Assembly (NCBI GenBank): GCA_020796225.1
Contig: CM036767.1
Location: 11,699,427-11,763,426 of the forward strand
DNA length: 64,000 nucleotides
Direction: 5' to 3'
DNA from: Arion vulgaris
Taxonomy: Eukaryota; Mollusca; Gastropoda; Stylommatophora; Arionidae
In this document: piece by piece, positions 31,165-41,428 of the stretch
How the letters are laid out: every line of letters begins with the position of its first letter
Numbering within the stretch: position 1 is the stretch's first letter
Position numbers and translations under genes: made by a program
The notes under the pieces: generated by a model
Database searches by the model: none
Told to the model about the DNA's origin: nothing
Seen by the model: the letters and a program-made list of their open reading frames with translations, nothing else

Positions 31165-31230
31165 CATTTGAGCCGCGATAGTCTAGAGGTTAGAGCATTT
31201 ACTCTGAAGACGCATGGTCGTATTATCAAC
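31165..31230 (+). mobile_element. tRNA-like SINE head, unclassified
   Basis: GCCGCGATAGTCTAGAGGTT with ACTCTGAAGACGCATGGTCG has the layout of a tRNA D-arm and anticodon arm. No closing acceptor stem or good box B is seen. Confidence 0.45.
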
Positions 31231-31546
31231 TTCTTCAGTTGAAGTAAGTTTGTGTCTAGGCAATACAGCGTGTCAGGTTTACCTATCATCAGTTGGTGAC
31301 TCTTTTCTGGTGTTGTTTGTAACTTATCGTATGTACCACAAGTAGTTATGGTGTGCGACCGTGCTTTGTTCATGTTTGACTCTGGTAACGCAGCGTAGGC
31401 ATGCACATACTGTTGATCATCTGTTGTTTAGTTGTCAATGAGGTGTGTGGATACTGTAACAGTTTCCCGACCTTCATATATATATTTTTTTTACTTCTGA
31501 CCGCACTAATTATACAACGTATACTAAATTTGCCAGTAAAGTGGCT
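31231..31546. other. No recognised feature
   Basis: No match found. Confidence 0.45.
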
Positions 31547-31733
31547 TTGTGTTATTTCCGATCCAGAATCACTTGAGCTTTTCAGCTCTTCGGCTCGTGC
31601 CACAAACACCGTAAATCTGGGGAATCTGTGGCTTTTTCTGCCATCCCGCGGAATTGAACCCGCACACACAGAGGAATAGTCACCCGTAGTCCAACGCGCT
31701 ACGTACACGATGGGCAGACGGGCATTGTGTTAT
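31547..31733 (-). mobile_element. SINE C with 9-bp target-site duplication
   Basis: TTGTGTTAT occurs at 31547-31555 and 31725-31733. The SINE between them has the full head (GCCCGTCTGCCCATCGTGTA) and ends GTGATTCTGGATCGG. About 25 bp of the GGTTACGATGTC region is deleted. Confidence 0.9.
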
Positions 31734-31925
31734 CTTAAAAACATACCGCGAGCCAATGTGTCATTTCAGAGGGACGAAAGGGTTAACAATGGGCTAGCTG
31801 GTAGATTACAGCATTTGCGTTTTGTACTCTTGCCTCTATCTCTCTCGTCAGGTTTCCCATAACTAGTGTAAAAAATATATAACGTAACATAACACATATT
31901 TGCAGGAAACTACGAGATTGAATGT

Positions 31926-31970
31926 ACGTCTGTAGCTTAAGCGTTAGTAAGCTCTATCACCATGTGCTTA
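31926..31970 (+). mobile_element. SINE G head fragment
   Basis: GTCTGTAGCTTAAGCGTTAG followed by GCTCTATCACC. Confidence 0.6.
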
Positions 31971-32963
31971 GCTGATAATAATGACGATGACCAAATGAAT
32001 ATGTTTTAAACAGGACACTCTTGATATTGAATCAAGAGAAAATACGAAGCAAACGAGACAGTGACATGTCAACTCGTTTATCTCAATAATAATTGGGTCT
32101 TGGTCGATACAGTGATGCAATTATTGGTGCACTTAGATATGATTATTGGTGCACTTACTAGAGATGATGTTGTTGATCCGAATCTTGCTTTTTGTGCGCA
32201 CATGATTTCTCTGTTCTTGTTCTGCATGCAAGGAGTAGCTGAATAACAGTGAGCTAGGTTTGCACACCAGCAGACTGTGGTTCAAGTTCCTGTAAATCGA
32301 TTTATGTGGAATCCTCGTTGCTTTTACTATGATACTCTATCTCCCTATCGATCCCCGCCTAGACTGATGTACCATATTTTCTCATGAATTCTGCTGTTGT
32401 TTTTAGGGACTCCGTCCCTCCCGTACAGCTTCTCGTTAACTATGATACTAGAACGCTAACACTTTGATCTTGCTGGACGGGACTGTGCTCTAATAGAACA
32501 CTGAGTTCATTAACATTGTGTTTTAAAGAAAATCCAGTTTAAAGAAATAATTTTGTCTCCCCTGTCAAACGTAATTCTCAGTTCTGTTCTCATGCAAATC
32601 TCAACCATAAAGGGAAGGAATATAGAGATTTGAACAATGGGAAATCACTCATAGGAATCAATCAGCGAGTATCATGTATTGCCGGGAAGGATGATTTTGT
32701 TGTATGCATTGATGATGTGTATTGTGGTGAGAAACATGACTAGGGTTTTTTTTTAAGTTAGTAAAACATTTTAAGGTTTTTCGTCGCATGAAAGAGAGCA
32801 TGCGCGGTCAAGTACTTCCATTGTGAGAGTCCGAAGATTGAAGATGACTAATCCCATTCTAAGAGTCGAACAGAAAACATAATCAACACAGAAACTAAAA
32901 CTGATTTAAAACGAGTTAACAATACATGTAGATTTAGTTTCTTATTCTTGTGATCCCTATGTT
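31971..32963. other. Largely unassigned, with a tRNA-like piece at 32238-32300
   Basis: GTAGCTGAATAACAGTGAGC and GTGGTTCAAGTTCC at 32238-32295 have a box A/box B layout and may be another SINE head. The sequence at 32362-32395 weakly resembles 8715-8755. The rest shows nothing. Confidence 0.4.
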
Positions 32964-33737
32964 GATGATTATACTGTCAGACGCGTTCTTATGATAAAGT
33001 TGACTGTTGTCTGGAGCTCATCTCTGATGTCATGTAGTTTTGATGATTATACTGTAAGACGAGTTCTTATGATAAAGTTGACTGTTGTCTGGATCTCATC
33101 TCTAGTGCCATGTAGTCTTGATGATTATACTGTTAGACGAGTTCTTATGATAAAGTTGACTTGTCTGGAGCTCATCTCTAGTGCCATGTAGTCTTGATGA
33201 TTATACTGTCAGACGCGTTCTTATGATAAAGTTGACTGTTGTCTGGAGCTCATCTCTAGTGCCATGTAGTCTTGATGATTATACTGTCAGACGCGTTCTT
33301 ATGATAAAGTTGACTGTTGTCTGGAGCTCATCTCTGATGTCATGTAGTTTTGATGATTATACTGTCAGACGCGTTCTTATGATAAAGTTGACTGTTGTCT
33401 GGAGCTCATCTCTAGTGCCATGTAGTCTTGATGATTATACTGTCAGACGCGTTCTTATGATAAAGTTGACTGTTGTCTGGAGCTCATCTCTGATGCCATG
33501 TAGTTTGATGATTATACTGTCAGACGCGTTCTTATGATAAAGTTGACTGTTGTCTGGAGCTCATCTCTGATGCCATGTAGTTTTGATGATTATACTGTCA
33601 GACGCGTTCTTATGATAAAGTTGACTGTGTCTGAGCTAATTCTGGTGCATGTCGTTTTGATGATTATACTGTCAGACGCTTTCTTATGATAAAGTTGACT
33701 GTTGTCTGGAACTCATCTCTGGTGCCATGTAGTCTTG
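32964..33737. repeat. 78-bp minisatellite made of a retroelement ORF C-terminus, 10 copies
   Basis: On the minus strand each unit encodes RLHGTRDELQTTVNFIIR, TRLTV and a TAA stop, then TCATCA. That is the last 20-odd codons of an RNase H-type non-LTR ORF2 (compare DKLYGAADNLRQ and AFIIESEIPI at 9744). The upstream part of the same ORF lies next to it at 33738-33910. Units differ by point changes and a few short deletions (33155, 33505, 33625). Confidence 0.92.
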
Positions 33738-33910
33738 AATGTAGTGTTGTGTTGTATGACCTGCATTCATTTCTAGGGAGGACATACAGGGCGCAATCTT
33801 GCAGGACATGCTCTGTAGTTTGATCAGCAGGGACATAGAGGGGATAGGAACAATCGTAGCCTGTGTATATGTTTGTTCAGTCTGTTAGGCCCTGTCCTGA
33901 GTTAGAAGAT
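33738..33910 (-). pseudogene. RNase H-type retroelement ORF2, C-terminal Cys/His region
   Basis: The minus strand reads TGPNRLNKHIHRLRLFLSP, LCPC, then QTTEHVLQDCALY, the typical CxC...H...C region preceding the C-terminus. It flows straight into the 78-bp array, which carries the rest of the ORF in repeated form. Confidence 0.82.
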
Positions 33911-33984
33911 GATAGTCTTTCCTTGTCTGTAAAGTGCGTGGATACAACTTCCATTAGGTGTCACACGTCTTCATCATTATCATA

Positions 33985-34212
33985 AAAGGGTTTTAAAGCC
34001 GAAGGATTGACTTCATTGCACCGGGTTTTATCACATATGGCTCGGTCCTCCTCCACAAAAATGGCACGCCACCTGCCGAGAGTTGCTCAAAGCACGACCT
34101 CCGTATCTCCGGCAAGAAGTGCACTCTGAACAGAAAGCCGCGGTTCTGATTCGAACCTACAACCTTCGACTCGCAAGGCAAAGGGCTTAACCACTCAGCC
34201 ACAGAGGAGCTG
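33985..34212 (-). mobile_element. SINE A, complete head
   Basis: The minus strand reads CTCTGTGGCTGAGTGGTTAA (box A), then GGTTCGAATCAGAACCGCGG (box B), GGTCGTGCTTTGAGCAAC, TGAAGTCAATCCTTCGGC, and TTTAAAACCC. Its length is the family norm. Confidence 0.88.
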
Positions 34213-34363
34213 TCTCCTAGAGCAAGCTATGGGAACTCGAGGAACTACAACTGATATGCAGCTTCATAGAGGCAACCCATCTCATGGTTTAGACGAGCTT
34301 ACGAAACCGAACTGTAAGAAGTAGAGCCGCCTCGTATAGTTTAAAACCCCTTGATTATGTTTG

Positions 34364-34500
34364 ATTGATTGGTCTATCATCATTGCACTTCGGTGAGTAA
34401 CCACGTGTACTCCGATCTCTTTCTTACACAGGAAGATCTCACTGTCAGTGCACGAACTCCCGTAACATCGTCGAGGATACCTGATGTAATTTTAGAAGAT
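34364..34500 (-). mobile_element. SINE E, 3' third
   Basis: The minus strand ends GTGGTTACTCACCGAAGTGC, AATGATGATAG and the AATC tail. It starts near TTTTTTCTATCTTCT. Confidence 0.82.
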
Positions 34501-35015
34501 AGAAAAAATATAAATTTATTTTTGTTCATGTGCATAAGGTGAGCTGGTGGTCGACTGGTCTTTCCCGACCGAAACGTCCTGTGTTTCATTTAATGTTTAC
34601 ATTTTTTCTTCTGTTAAGAAGAAAAATTACCTGCACATGCGCGGCGACAGCTTCGGGCAAGCAGCCTTAATTCCCCTGCACTATACAATCCGCCAGCATA
34701 CTCTTAAACAACATGATTTAATGAGTCTTTTTAAATAAAATGTTCAGAATAGTGTTTACTTTGTCATTTCATTTGTTCATTTGAGGATCATCTTCATCGA
34801 GCATGTCGATAATTGCTCTGATCTCCTTCCAAGCATGTATTTCAGTGTGTTTAGACTAACAACTCCCGTTCTGTGTTGGTTGATGTATCTACTGAGGTTT
34901 TCTCTCGTGGTTTTCCAGTGTTTACTTTATCACAAAGTTATGAATCTATTTTAGGAATTCTTTGAAAACTCGACATATTAAAATAGAAATACAATTTCCC
35001 GTAGCCGTTTCAGAC
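34501..35015. other. No recognised feature
   Basis: Apparently unique. Confidence 0.45.
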
Positions 35016-35182
35016 CTAATGGTATGAAGTGCCTGCCACTTCACATTTCAAGACCTTTGTGTGTATGAAGTAGGAAGACCAATTCCATTCCTCACGCGTA
35101 GAACATCGACTGTGAGATTGAACCCACAACCATTTGGTGTCCGAGTGGGTAGGCGGACGCTCACGCACTACACTTATCCGTC
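35016..35182 (-). mobile_element. Family H tRNA-like SINE
   Basis: The minus strand reads GTGCGTGAGCGTCCGCCTAC, box B GGGTTCAATCTCACAGTCG, GTGAGGAATGGAATTGG, and ACTTCATACACACAAAGG. It matches 12909. Confidence 0.72.
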
Positions 35183-35207
35183 CCACCAACAATCTATTGA
35201 AATTAAT

Positions 35208-35458
35208 GAAAATCCAGGCATATCCTTTACAGGACGTCATCATCGGCCACAGTAAACTAGTTAGTCCATTTTTCTGGGCACCACTTATACGTTCAGTAGT
35301 TTGCTATTGCTTTCTGAACGATGTGTATTTTTATCGTTCATAAAAATTCAGGGAACTAATTTGCTTCCTAACTTGCCCGCCGCGGAGTTTGAACCAGGTA
35401 CGCTTGGGTTGTGTTCGAGCTCACTACCACGTAAGCTACAGGCGCTCAAACAGTCTAT
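35208..35458 (-). mobile_element. SINE G
   Basis: The minus strand reads CGCCTGTAGCTTACGTGGTA, GGTTCAAACTCCGCGGCGGG, CAAGTTAGGAAGCAAATTAG, CGTTCAGAAAGCAATAGC, and CCTGTAAAGGATATGCC. Confidence 0.88.
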
Positions 35459-35932
35459 TACCGTTCTTTATTGTGTATAATGAGTTTACTAAATACAAAA
35501 AAATCAAGTCGGGTACAGATACCGACACAGAATTAGAACCCACAGAATTCGACCAACACGTGCAGAAACCTTTATACCATAACGTCAGTGGTCGTGCTAA
35601 TCGTAGATTTAACCTTGCTCCCGCAGTAGAAAAACAACAGATCCCACTCTCAGATAAACATATACACACATACCTGTTTTATTATTGAATCCCATTAACA
35701 AGACTAGCAGAACCCTGGTTCGTGTTTGTTTCAATTGTAAACAGTTCTACTCTAGGTTGTAGCATGAGATTTATATCTGGAGGTAAGTGTACAAGTGGTG
35801 TCTCATATTGTTGTTGTGTTCTGTTCTGATGGTGATTATAACCCTACCTGGTCTCTTCTGAACAGTTGGTATCATTCATCCTCCTGCTTAATAGCTTGAT
35901 GTGATTTATTTTCCACTTTTACATTGTTTAAA
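35459..35932. other. No recognised feature
   Basis: Mostly unique. A weak 38-bp exon-like interval at 35745-35782 was considered and rejected. Confidence 0.45.
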
Positions 35933-36450
35933 AAGTGGTCCTAAAGCCGAAGGATTGACTTTATTGTACCTGGTTTTACCCTATATAACTCGATCCCTCC
36001 CCTCAGAAATTGCACGTCACATGCCGAGAGCATTTGCACGAAATCTGTAGCTCTCCAGAAATAAATGCCCAAAAGAATGGTCTGGAATAAAATGCACCCA
36101 CCAAACAGAACTGGCTTGGTCTGGAATAAAATGCACCCACCAAACAGAACTGCGTGGTCTGGAATAAAATGCACCCACCAAACAGAACTGCGTGGTCTGG
36201 AATAAAATGCACCCACCAAACAGAACTGCGTGGTCTGGAATAAAATGCACCCACCAAACAGAACTGCGTGGTCTGGAATAAAATGCACCCACCAAACAGA
36301 ACTGGGGTCTGGAATAAAATGCACCCACCAAACAGAACTGCGTGGTCTGGAATAAAATGCACCCACCAAACAGAACTGCGTGGTCTGGATTCGAACACAC
36401 TACCTTCGGAACACAAGGCAAGGGGTATAACCACTTAGCCATAGAGATCT
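35933..36450 (-). mobile_element. SINE A with internal minisatellite
   Basis: Both ends are present. On the minus strand are ATGGCTAAGTGGTTATACCC (box A) and GTGTTCGAATCCAGACC (box B) on the right, and GGATTGACTTTATTG (plus strand) on the left. The segment just after box B has been amplified eight extra times, so the copy is about 520 bp instead of 250. Confidence 0.9.
36079..36386. repeat. 38-bp minisatellite inside SINE A, about 8 copies
   Basis: The unit is GGTCTGGAATAAAATGCACC plus CACCAAACAGAACTGCGT. It corresponds to the SINE A interval between the CCGGACC after box B and GTGCAGTTTT. Two units carry small length changes (36113 and 36305). Three long minus-strand ORFs (repeats of SVWWVHFIPD) are artefacts. 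Confidence 0.95.
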
Positions 36451-36537
36451 CACAGTCCATTGTTTTTTTGTTCTTTGCGTTCTAGTAATTTTGCAATCAT
36501 TTTAACTGACCTCATTTGTGCACGTCTTGATTTAGTT

Positions 36538-37570
36538 TGAACACAGCCAACTCTAGATAACTAGGCCAGACAACTGACAAGAGGTTACCTGACCTAGATC
36601 AGAAAAGGGGGCGGAAAATATAGATGTTTGATAGAGCACTGCAAGCTTTTTGCAATTTTACTCAATGTTGTGAGTCTATGGTTATTTATTAGTGAAAATT
36701 GCCTTGGATGAAAATGTGTGGTCATCATCACCCGTGATGGACGAGCATCATTAGTGACAAATATTCATAATATTGATATTCCTTATTGTTAAACTTAACT
36801 TGTTGCATAATATAACTTCGATTTCGCATTTTGTGTTGATTTTAAAATGAATTCGTCTATATACACCAATACTGGAATGCGAGGTCACGTGGTGAAGTTG
36901 AGGTCTGATTTTCGATAATTCTTACCCGAGTCCGAACACCCATAAGTTTATAGTTGGCTCTGCTTGAATCCCTTTTATAACAGACACACAATAATAACAA
37001 ACCAAACAAAAGTATATATATATAATGAGTTGATGTGTGTTATGATTATATTTGGAGTTGTACAGTGATCTACAAATCTGAGGTGGTCAGACCAGATCTG
37101 GAGACAACCGCGGATAGATTGCGGTAATACTAAGTAAATTGACGTTTAAGGACAAAGACACGTGTGTATAGTATGTCATAGGTAAGCAAACCTTTAATTA
37201 AATATCACAGCCAACTATAAACTCATACGGCCGGCGGACTCAGGTAAAAATTATAGGAAATAAGACCACACCTGTCACGTGACCTCGCAATTCCAGTATT
37301 GTTTTGTATAGACGAATTCATTTTAAAATCAAAACAAAATGTTAAATGGAGGTTATATTATGTAACAACTTAAGTTTAACAATAAGGAATATCAGTATTT
37401 TGAATATTTGTCATCAATAAATAACCATAGACTCACAGAATTAAGTAAAATTGCAAAAAAAAACCATCAGTGTTATATCAAAAATATAAATTTCAGCCCC
37501 CACACTGAAACTAGGTCAGGATTTCCTCGTTCATTTATGCGGCCCAATATTAGAGTTGGTTGTGTTAAAT
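36538..37570. repeat. 1-kb imperfect palindrome with family D arms
   Basis: The left arm (36538-36985, minus orientation of D) and the right arm (37205-37570, plus orientation) are inverted copies. Their outermost parts pair (GCCAACTCTAG against AGAGTTGG, CCTGACCTAG against CTAGGTCAGG), as do the inner ends (CCAACTATAAACT on both). About 220 bp of unrelated AT-rich DNA lies between. It could be a foldback DNA transposon or two D copies in inverted orientation. The shared outer and inner ends favour a single palindromic element. Confidence 0.75.
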
Positions 37571-38074
37571 ATAAACCTAACGATTGTATATGGCAACAAA
37601 GAACTCAGGTAAACTATCGCAATGCTGACTCAAACGTTAAGAATAGTCAGAAAGATGTGTGTGGCAGTACGGGACTTGAATGTGTGTCGTGAGCGCGAGA
37701 ACAGCTCGTGCGACCTGTCCACCTCTGACACCCTCAGTAGAAGATCTGACTTGCAAAACAGGATTTGTCTAGTTGATATTCAATGACAGGTCACGTGTAT
37801 AGTAGTCTCGCGTGACGTTGATCTGATTGGCACCAGCTTGTGTACTTTGGATTCAAGTCTGTTGGTCTGAGACCAGCTTTAGTATTTTGTTAGTGCTTGA
37901 AATGTGGTAGAATGGTGTGAAAGAACTAGACACAAGAGATTGTGAGAGATGGATAATAGTGCTGGGTGGTAGGGAAAAGTTTTGACAAAAATATTGAGTT
38001 ATTAACATCACAAATATTAATAAAAAAAAAACTCGTTATTTTTATATACACTCTCAAACATCGCATTGACAATG
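37571..38074. other. No recognised feature
   Basis: Apparently unique. Confidence 0.45.
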
Positions 38075-38262
38075 CTAGCAACCAGTGGCGGCTCGTGATC
38101 ATTTTTGTTGGTAGGGCCAAACACAAATTTTCAGAAAAATAATGGTTTTGTGTTCGGTTATATTTTAATTTATTAAATAATAAATACACGTTACACATTT
38201 TTATTTTTTGGGGAGGGAAGGGGCCCACTGGCCCTTAATGACGAGCCGCCACTGCTGGCAAC
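38075..38262. mobile_element. hAT MITE, copy 2, with 8-bp duplication
   Basis: A 172-bp element (38083-38254) with the same CAGTGGCGGCTCGTGAT ends as 26249. It is flanked by CTAGCAAC and CTGGCAAC (7/8). The interior differs from copy 1 mainly near GGGGAGGGAAGGGGCCC. Confidence 0.92.
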
Positions 38263-38284
38263 AAAGAAACAGACTTAAAACTGT

Positions 38285-38487
38285 CTTTACTGTCTGTATT
38301 ACTGCGGTGTCTGTTTAGGGCGGTGTAGGACAGTGGGGACATGTGGAAGTCAATGGCCGCAAGGCTAGTACAGTCGCTGTGAAATTGTTCAGGTTAGGAT
38401 TTGTTTCTTTGTGCCCACGATTTAAAAAATCTAATTGGCCTTACTGGGGATTGAACTCACGTCTCCCGCACGGAAGACCGCGCATTA
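38285..38487 (-). mobile_element. Family I tRNA-like SINE
   Basis: On the minus strand GCGCGGTCTTCCGTGCGGGA, then GAGTTCAATCCCCAGTAAGG (box B), then CACAGCGACTGTACTAGC and CCTACACCGCCCTAAACAG. The same layout occurs at 42112. Confidence 0.7.
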
Positions 38488-38758
38488 ATCCATTCGATTC
38501 TTTTTCGAGCGCTCCCTATCGACCACTTGTTAACCACTCTGTGTAATTTGTATGTGATCTGAGCGATTGTACTTTGTGCCAGTTATGCGCCTACAAATAG
38601 GCCAGCACATCCGATTTCTGCGACGCATTTTATTTACTAGGATAGCTTCCTTAGGCTCCTACTCCAGTCGTCTCTTACGACATGCCTTGTAGGTCGCAGT
38701 GGTACTATTCTTTCCTCATTTCTGGACCCCTGGACAACACGGGCGGATCCATTCGATT
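38488..38758 (-). mobile_element. SINE B with exact 12-bp target-site duplication
   Basis: ATCCATTCGATT at 38488-38499 and 38747-38758 surrounds a full B element (minus strand from GCCCGTGTTGTCC to CGCTCGAAAAAG). The target lies at the end of a family I SINE. Confidence 0.92.
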
Positions 38759-39025
38759 AATGTTTTCACCAAAGACTTTACGGAAATATTTGGAGTATAG
38801 AGACTGGTTAATACCGTTGTCTGGGTTGTTTGCCGTGGAGATCTGAAAAACGGACAAAGAAAAGGATATTTAAATAAAAGTGTACTCCATATCACCCCGA
38901 GGAGACGTGGTGAATCAACTTATACATTACATGTATATTAATTACATGTTTTTTTCTGAAAGCTCCGATCTTCTTGACGACCATCTCACATTTGACACTA
39001 AACGATAAACTCCATATTAATTTCT

Positions 39026-39362
39026 CACCCGTGTGTTGCCAAGACTAGCAAAGAATATTAACACTGCAATCTTCAACACTGCAATCTTCAACACTGCACA
39101 CTGCAATCTTCAACACTGCAATCTTCAACACTGCAATCTTCAACACTGCACACTGCAATCTTCAACACTGCATCTTCAACCTGCTGCAATCTTCAACACT
39201 GCACACTGCAATCTTCACACTGCATGTCGTTAGATGCGCTTGAGGTAGGGGATATAGTGAAGCTGCCCTAGTCAATAAAACGCATCGCAGAAATCGTATG
39301 TGCAGCAGGCCTACTTCTAGCCTCGTAACTAGCACAATGTACAATCGATATGAGGCTCAGAT
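39026..39362 (+). mobile_element. SINE B with internal repeat expansion, 3'-truncated
   Basis: It starts CCCGTGTGTTGCCAAGACTA. The ACTGCGACCTACAAGGCATG segment has become an irregular array, and the SINE resumes TGCATGTCGTTAGATGCGCT and continues to GGCTCAGATC, where it joins a B' head. Confidence 0.82.
39065..39225. repeat. Irregular minisatellite inside SINE B (CTGCAATCTTCAACA)
   Basis: About ten units of CTGCAATCTTCAACA, some extended by CTGCACA. The unit matches the B segment CTGCGACCTACAAGGCA with changes. Confidence 0.88.
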
Positions 39363-39608
39363 CGCCCAAGTGGTTACCGGGACCCAAATTTGGGGTGTAA
39401 AGAATAGAACCACTGTTACCTGCCACGCATGTCGTAAGAGGTGACTAAGGAGGTTTGGCTGAAATCGGATGCACATGTCCTAAACGTGTAGAAGTCTATG
39501 CGTTTAGGGGCCTACCAAACCAGTACAACGTATACACGTTCTTCTATTCACGTAACAGTGGTTCTATTCTTTACACCCCAATTTGGGTCCCGGTAACCAC
39601 TCGGGCAG
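39363..39608 (+). mobile_element. SINE B' with an inverted B' head at its end
   Basis: The plus copy runs GCCCAAGTGGTTACCGGGAC, TGTCGTAAGAGGTGACTAAG, GTAGAAGTCTATGCGTTTAG, ATACACGTTC (39363-39545). It is followed by the inverted head of another B' (AGTGGTTCTATTCTTTACAC to GTAACCACTCGGGC, to 39608). Confidence 0.8.
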
Positions 39609-39660
39609 CAGTGGTACTATTCTTTGCTTCCCTTGTGGGCCCCGGCACCACACGGGTGGT
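39605..39660 (-). mobile_element. SINE B head fragment
   Basis: The minus strand reads CCACCCGTGTGGTGCCGGGG, CCCACAAGGGAAGCAAAG and AATAGTACCACTGC. It follows the inverted B' head. Confidence 0.75.
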
Positions 39661-40152
39661 CTCGACAGTATTGAATTAACTGTGTGACAATCTACACACA
39701 AACAATACAAGTTACCATATACTCTATCACTTTAAAAAAAAAAAAAAGTCATAATTGTCAGTATACAATATGTCGTGACATTAATGCTGGTAGCAGTCAT
39801 CTTATTGATTACCCTATTACACTGTGACTGCTTCATAATGGCAGATTAGAAATGAAGTCACACATAACGTGTGACTCTTTGATTGTCTAAGTTTTTATGT
39901 AAATATATACATGAACACTAGCATAGGACTGGCAATTGATATACATTTTTGTGCGTTTAATTGTTGTCATTTATTTGATTCAAAGTCAAGGTAACATTGA
40001 GGTTAATAACTTTTGCTTCTGATATGAGTGTGGTTTGGGTTCAATTACCAGGTCGACCCAGACTAAATGTTAAACAAGAGAACAAAACCAAGTAAGCATG
40101 ACCGACGTGGTATGAACCGCATCACCCAGTCTGGGATGCCTGTCTGACCTTG
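39661..40152. other. No recognised feature
   Basis: Contains an A run at 39734-39748. Otherwise unassigned. Confidence 0.45.
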
Positions 40153-40575
40153 GCCTCCGGTAACATAAGGCTGACTAGATCATACGGGAAATCGAGAACT
40201 GTTTAAGTTGGGTCTGGTTTTTGTATGTGTTTGATAGAACAATAAGTTTTTTTCTTGCAATTTGACTCAATTCTACGAGTATGTGGTTATTTATTGATGA
40301 TAAATGTTAACAATACTGATATTCTTGATTGTTAAACTTAATTTGTAGCATGATATAATAACCTTGATTTAGCATGTTGTATTGTTTTTAAAATGTGTCT
40401 CTGTCTAACAATACTGGAATGCGTGGTCACGCGACATCTATGGTCAAATTTCCGAGAATTTTTACCAGAGCTCGCCGGCCTGTAGCCTCCGATAACCATA
40501 CGGCCAGCGGGCTCAGGTAAAATTTTAGGAAGAAGACCACACCCGTCGCATGACCTCGCATTCCAGTATTGTTGT
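40153..40575. mobile_element. Family D pair, inverted (40153-40487 minus, 40488-40575 plus)
   Basis: A near-complete D copy (minus) is followed by the first 88 bp of another in inverse orientation. The stretch ACAATACTGGAATGCG (40410) pairs with CGCATTCCAGTATTGTTG (40557). The second copy is cut where the RT fragment starts. Left end CCTCCGGTAACATAAGGC and junction CCTCCGATAACCATACGGCC are related sequences and may be the terminal repeats. Confidence 0.75.
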
Positions 40576-40800
40576 ACCACTCAGTTCTGGGCAACCCGCT
40601 CTGTTCTGGGCAATTCGCTCAATCTCTTCTATTGAATTGAGTTCGATTTTTCTTGCCTCTTTCAGCAAAGTTCGTTTCAGGATTTCCACTTTAGCGAACT
40701 TTGCCTCTCTACTTCTTGAACCGTCTTTGCCTTCTCCCTCTTTCTTAACCTGCCTGAACCTTTTGTCTCCCTAACCTGCGAATGCCCCTCGCTTTGTGTA
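40576..40800 (-). pseudogene. Non-LTR retrotransposon C-terminal fragment
   Basis: The minus strand reads LKRTLLKEARKIELNSIEE then IERIAQNRA, close to the ends at 45020 (RTLLREARHIGLSSMEE) and 61765. It is the last 50 or so codons of that ORF. Confidence 0.75.
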
Positions 40801-41428
40801 TTCCTTTTTTTGATCATTTATTAAACATGGATAACACAATTTTCTGAATTGGTCGACAAATCTGGAATCGTCACGCTATCTCCGTGTACGCTCTGCTGAT
40901 AACACTTTCAAAGGGACTGGGCACCAATGGGACGCCACGCACTGAATGCACAAACGTTGATTCTGTTTAGTATTCCTTTTTGTGTGGGCGAATATTTCTG
41001 AACAGTTTTCTATTATTCTGTAGATCTTGCTCGAAGATGATCTCTCCACGTCTAGTGCGGCAACCACCGGCAGGTCAATTCTGGAGTCTGAACAATTACT
41101 ATCGGCTTGAACCATGCCTAGTTCCAACTACCTGTCATTAGCCAATTTCTGGGAGATTAGGTGGCGGATTCTCATTCATTTCCTTGACGGAGATCAAAAC
41201 ATGGCTGGGTCCTGGGTAGCAATAACGGATGTCCCAACCGGTAGTTAGATTGGGATTTCTGAGTTCATTAAAGTTTCGGTTGATGTTTGAAGATCAAAGA
41301 GCGTCTATTTGTGAGACATACGAAGGTGAAGTGCATTACATGACGGGCAAAACACAAATGTATCGAATTTAGAACCCAGTTAAGTGAGTGATGTTGAAGA
41401 TGGATAAAATATCTTGTATGTTGTACGT
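40801..41428. other. Unassigned
   Basis: Contains an 83-codon minus-strand ORF (40876-41127) without a recognisable domain. It may be further upstream retroelement sequence, but no RT motif is visible. Confidence 0.4.

Noticed and set aside
35745..35782. 38-bp microexon with AG before and GTAAGT after
   Set aside because: The polypyrimidine tract is weak, one frame has a stop and the interval is too short to judge. A chance donor is likely.
35941..36460. Three minus-strand ORFs of 142-147 codons
   Set aside because: They are translations of the 38-bp array inside SINE A.
40876..41127. 83-codon minus-strand ORF
   Set aside because: It has no domain and lies beside a retroelement tail. Chance or retroelement debris is more likely than a gene.
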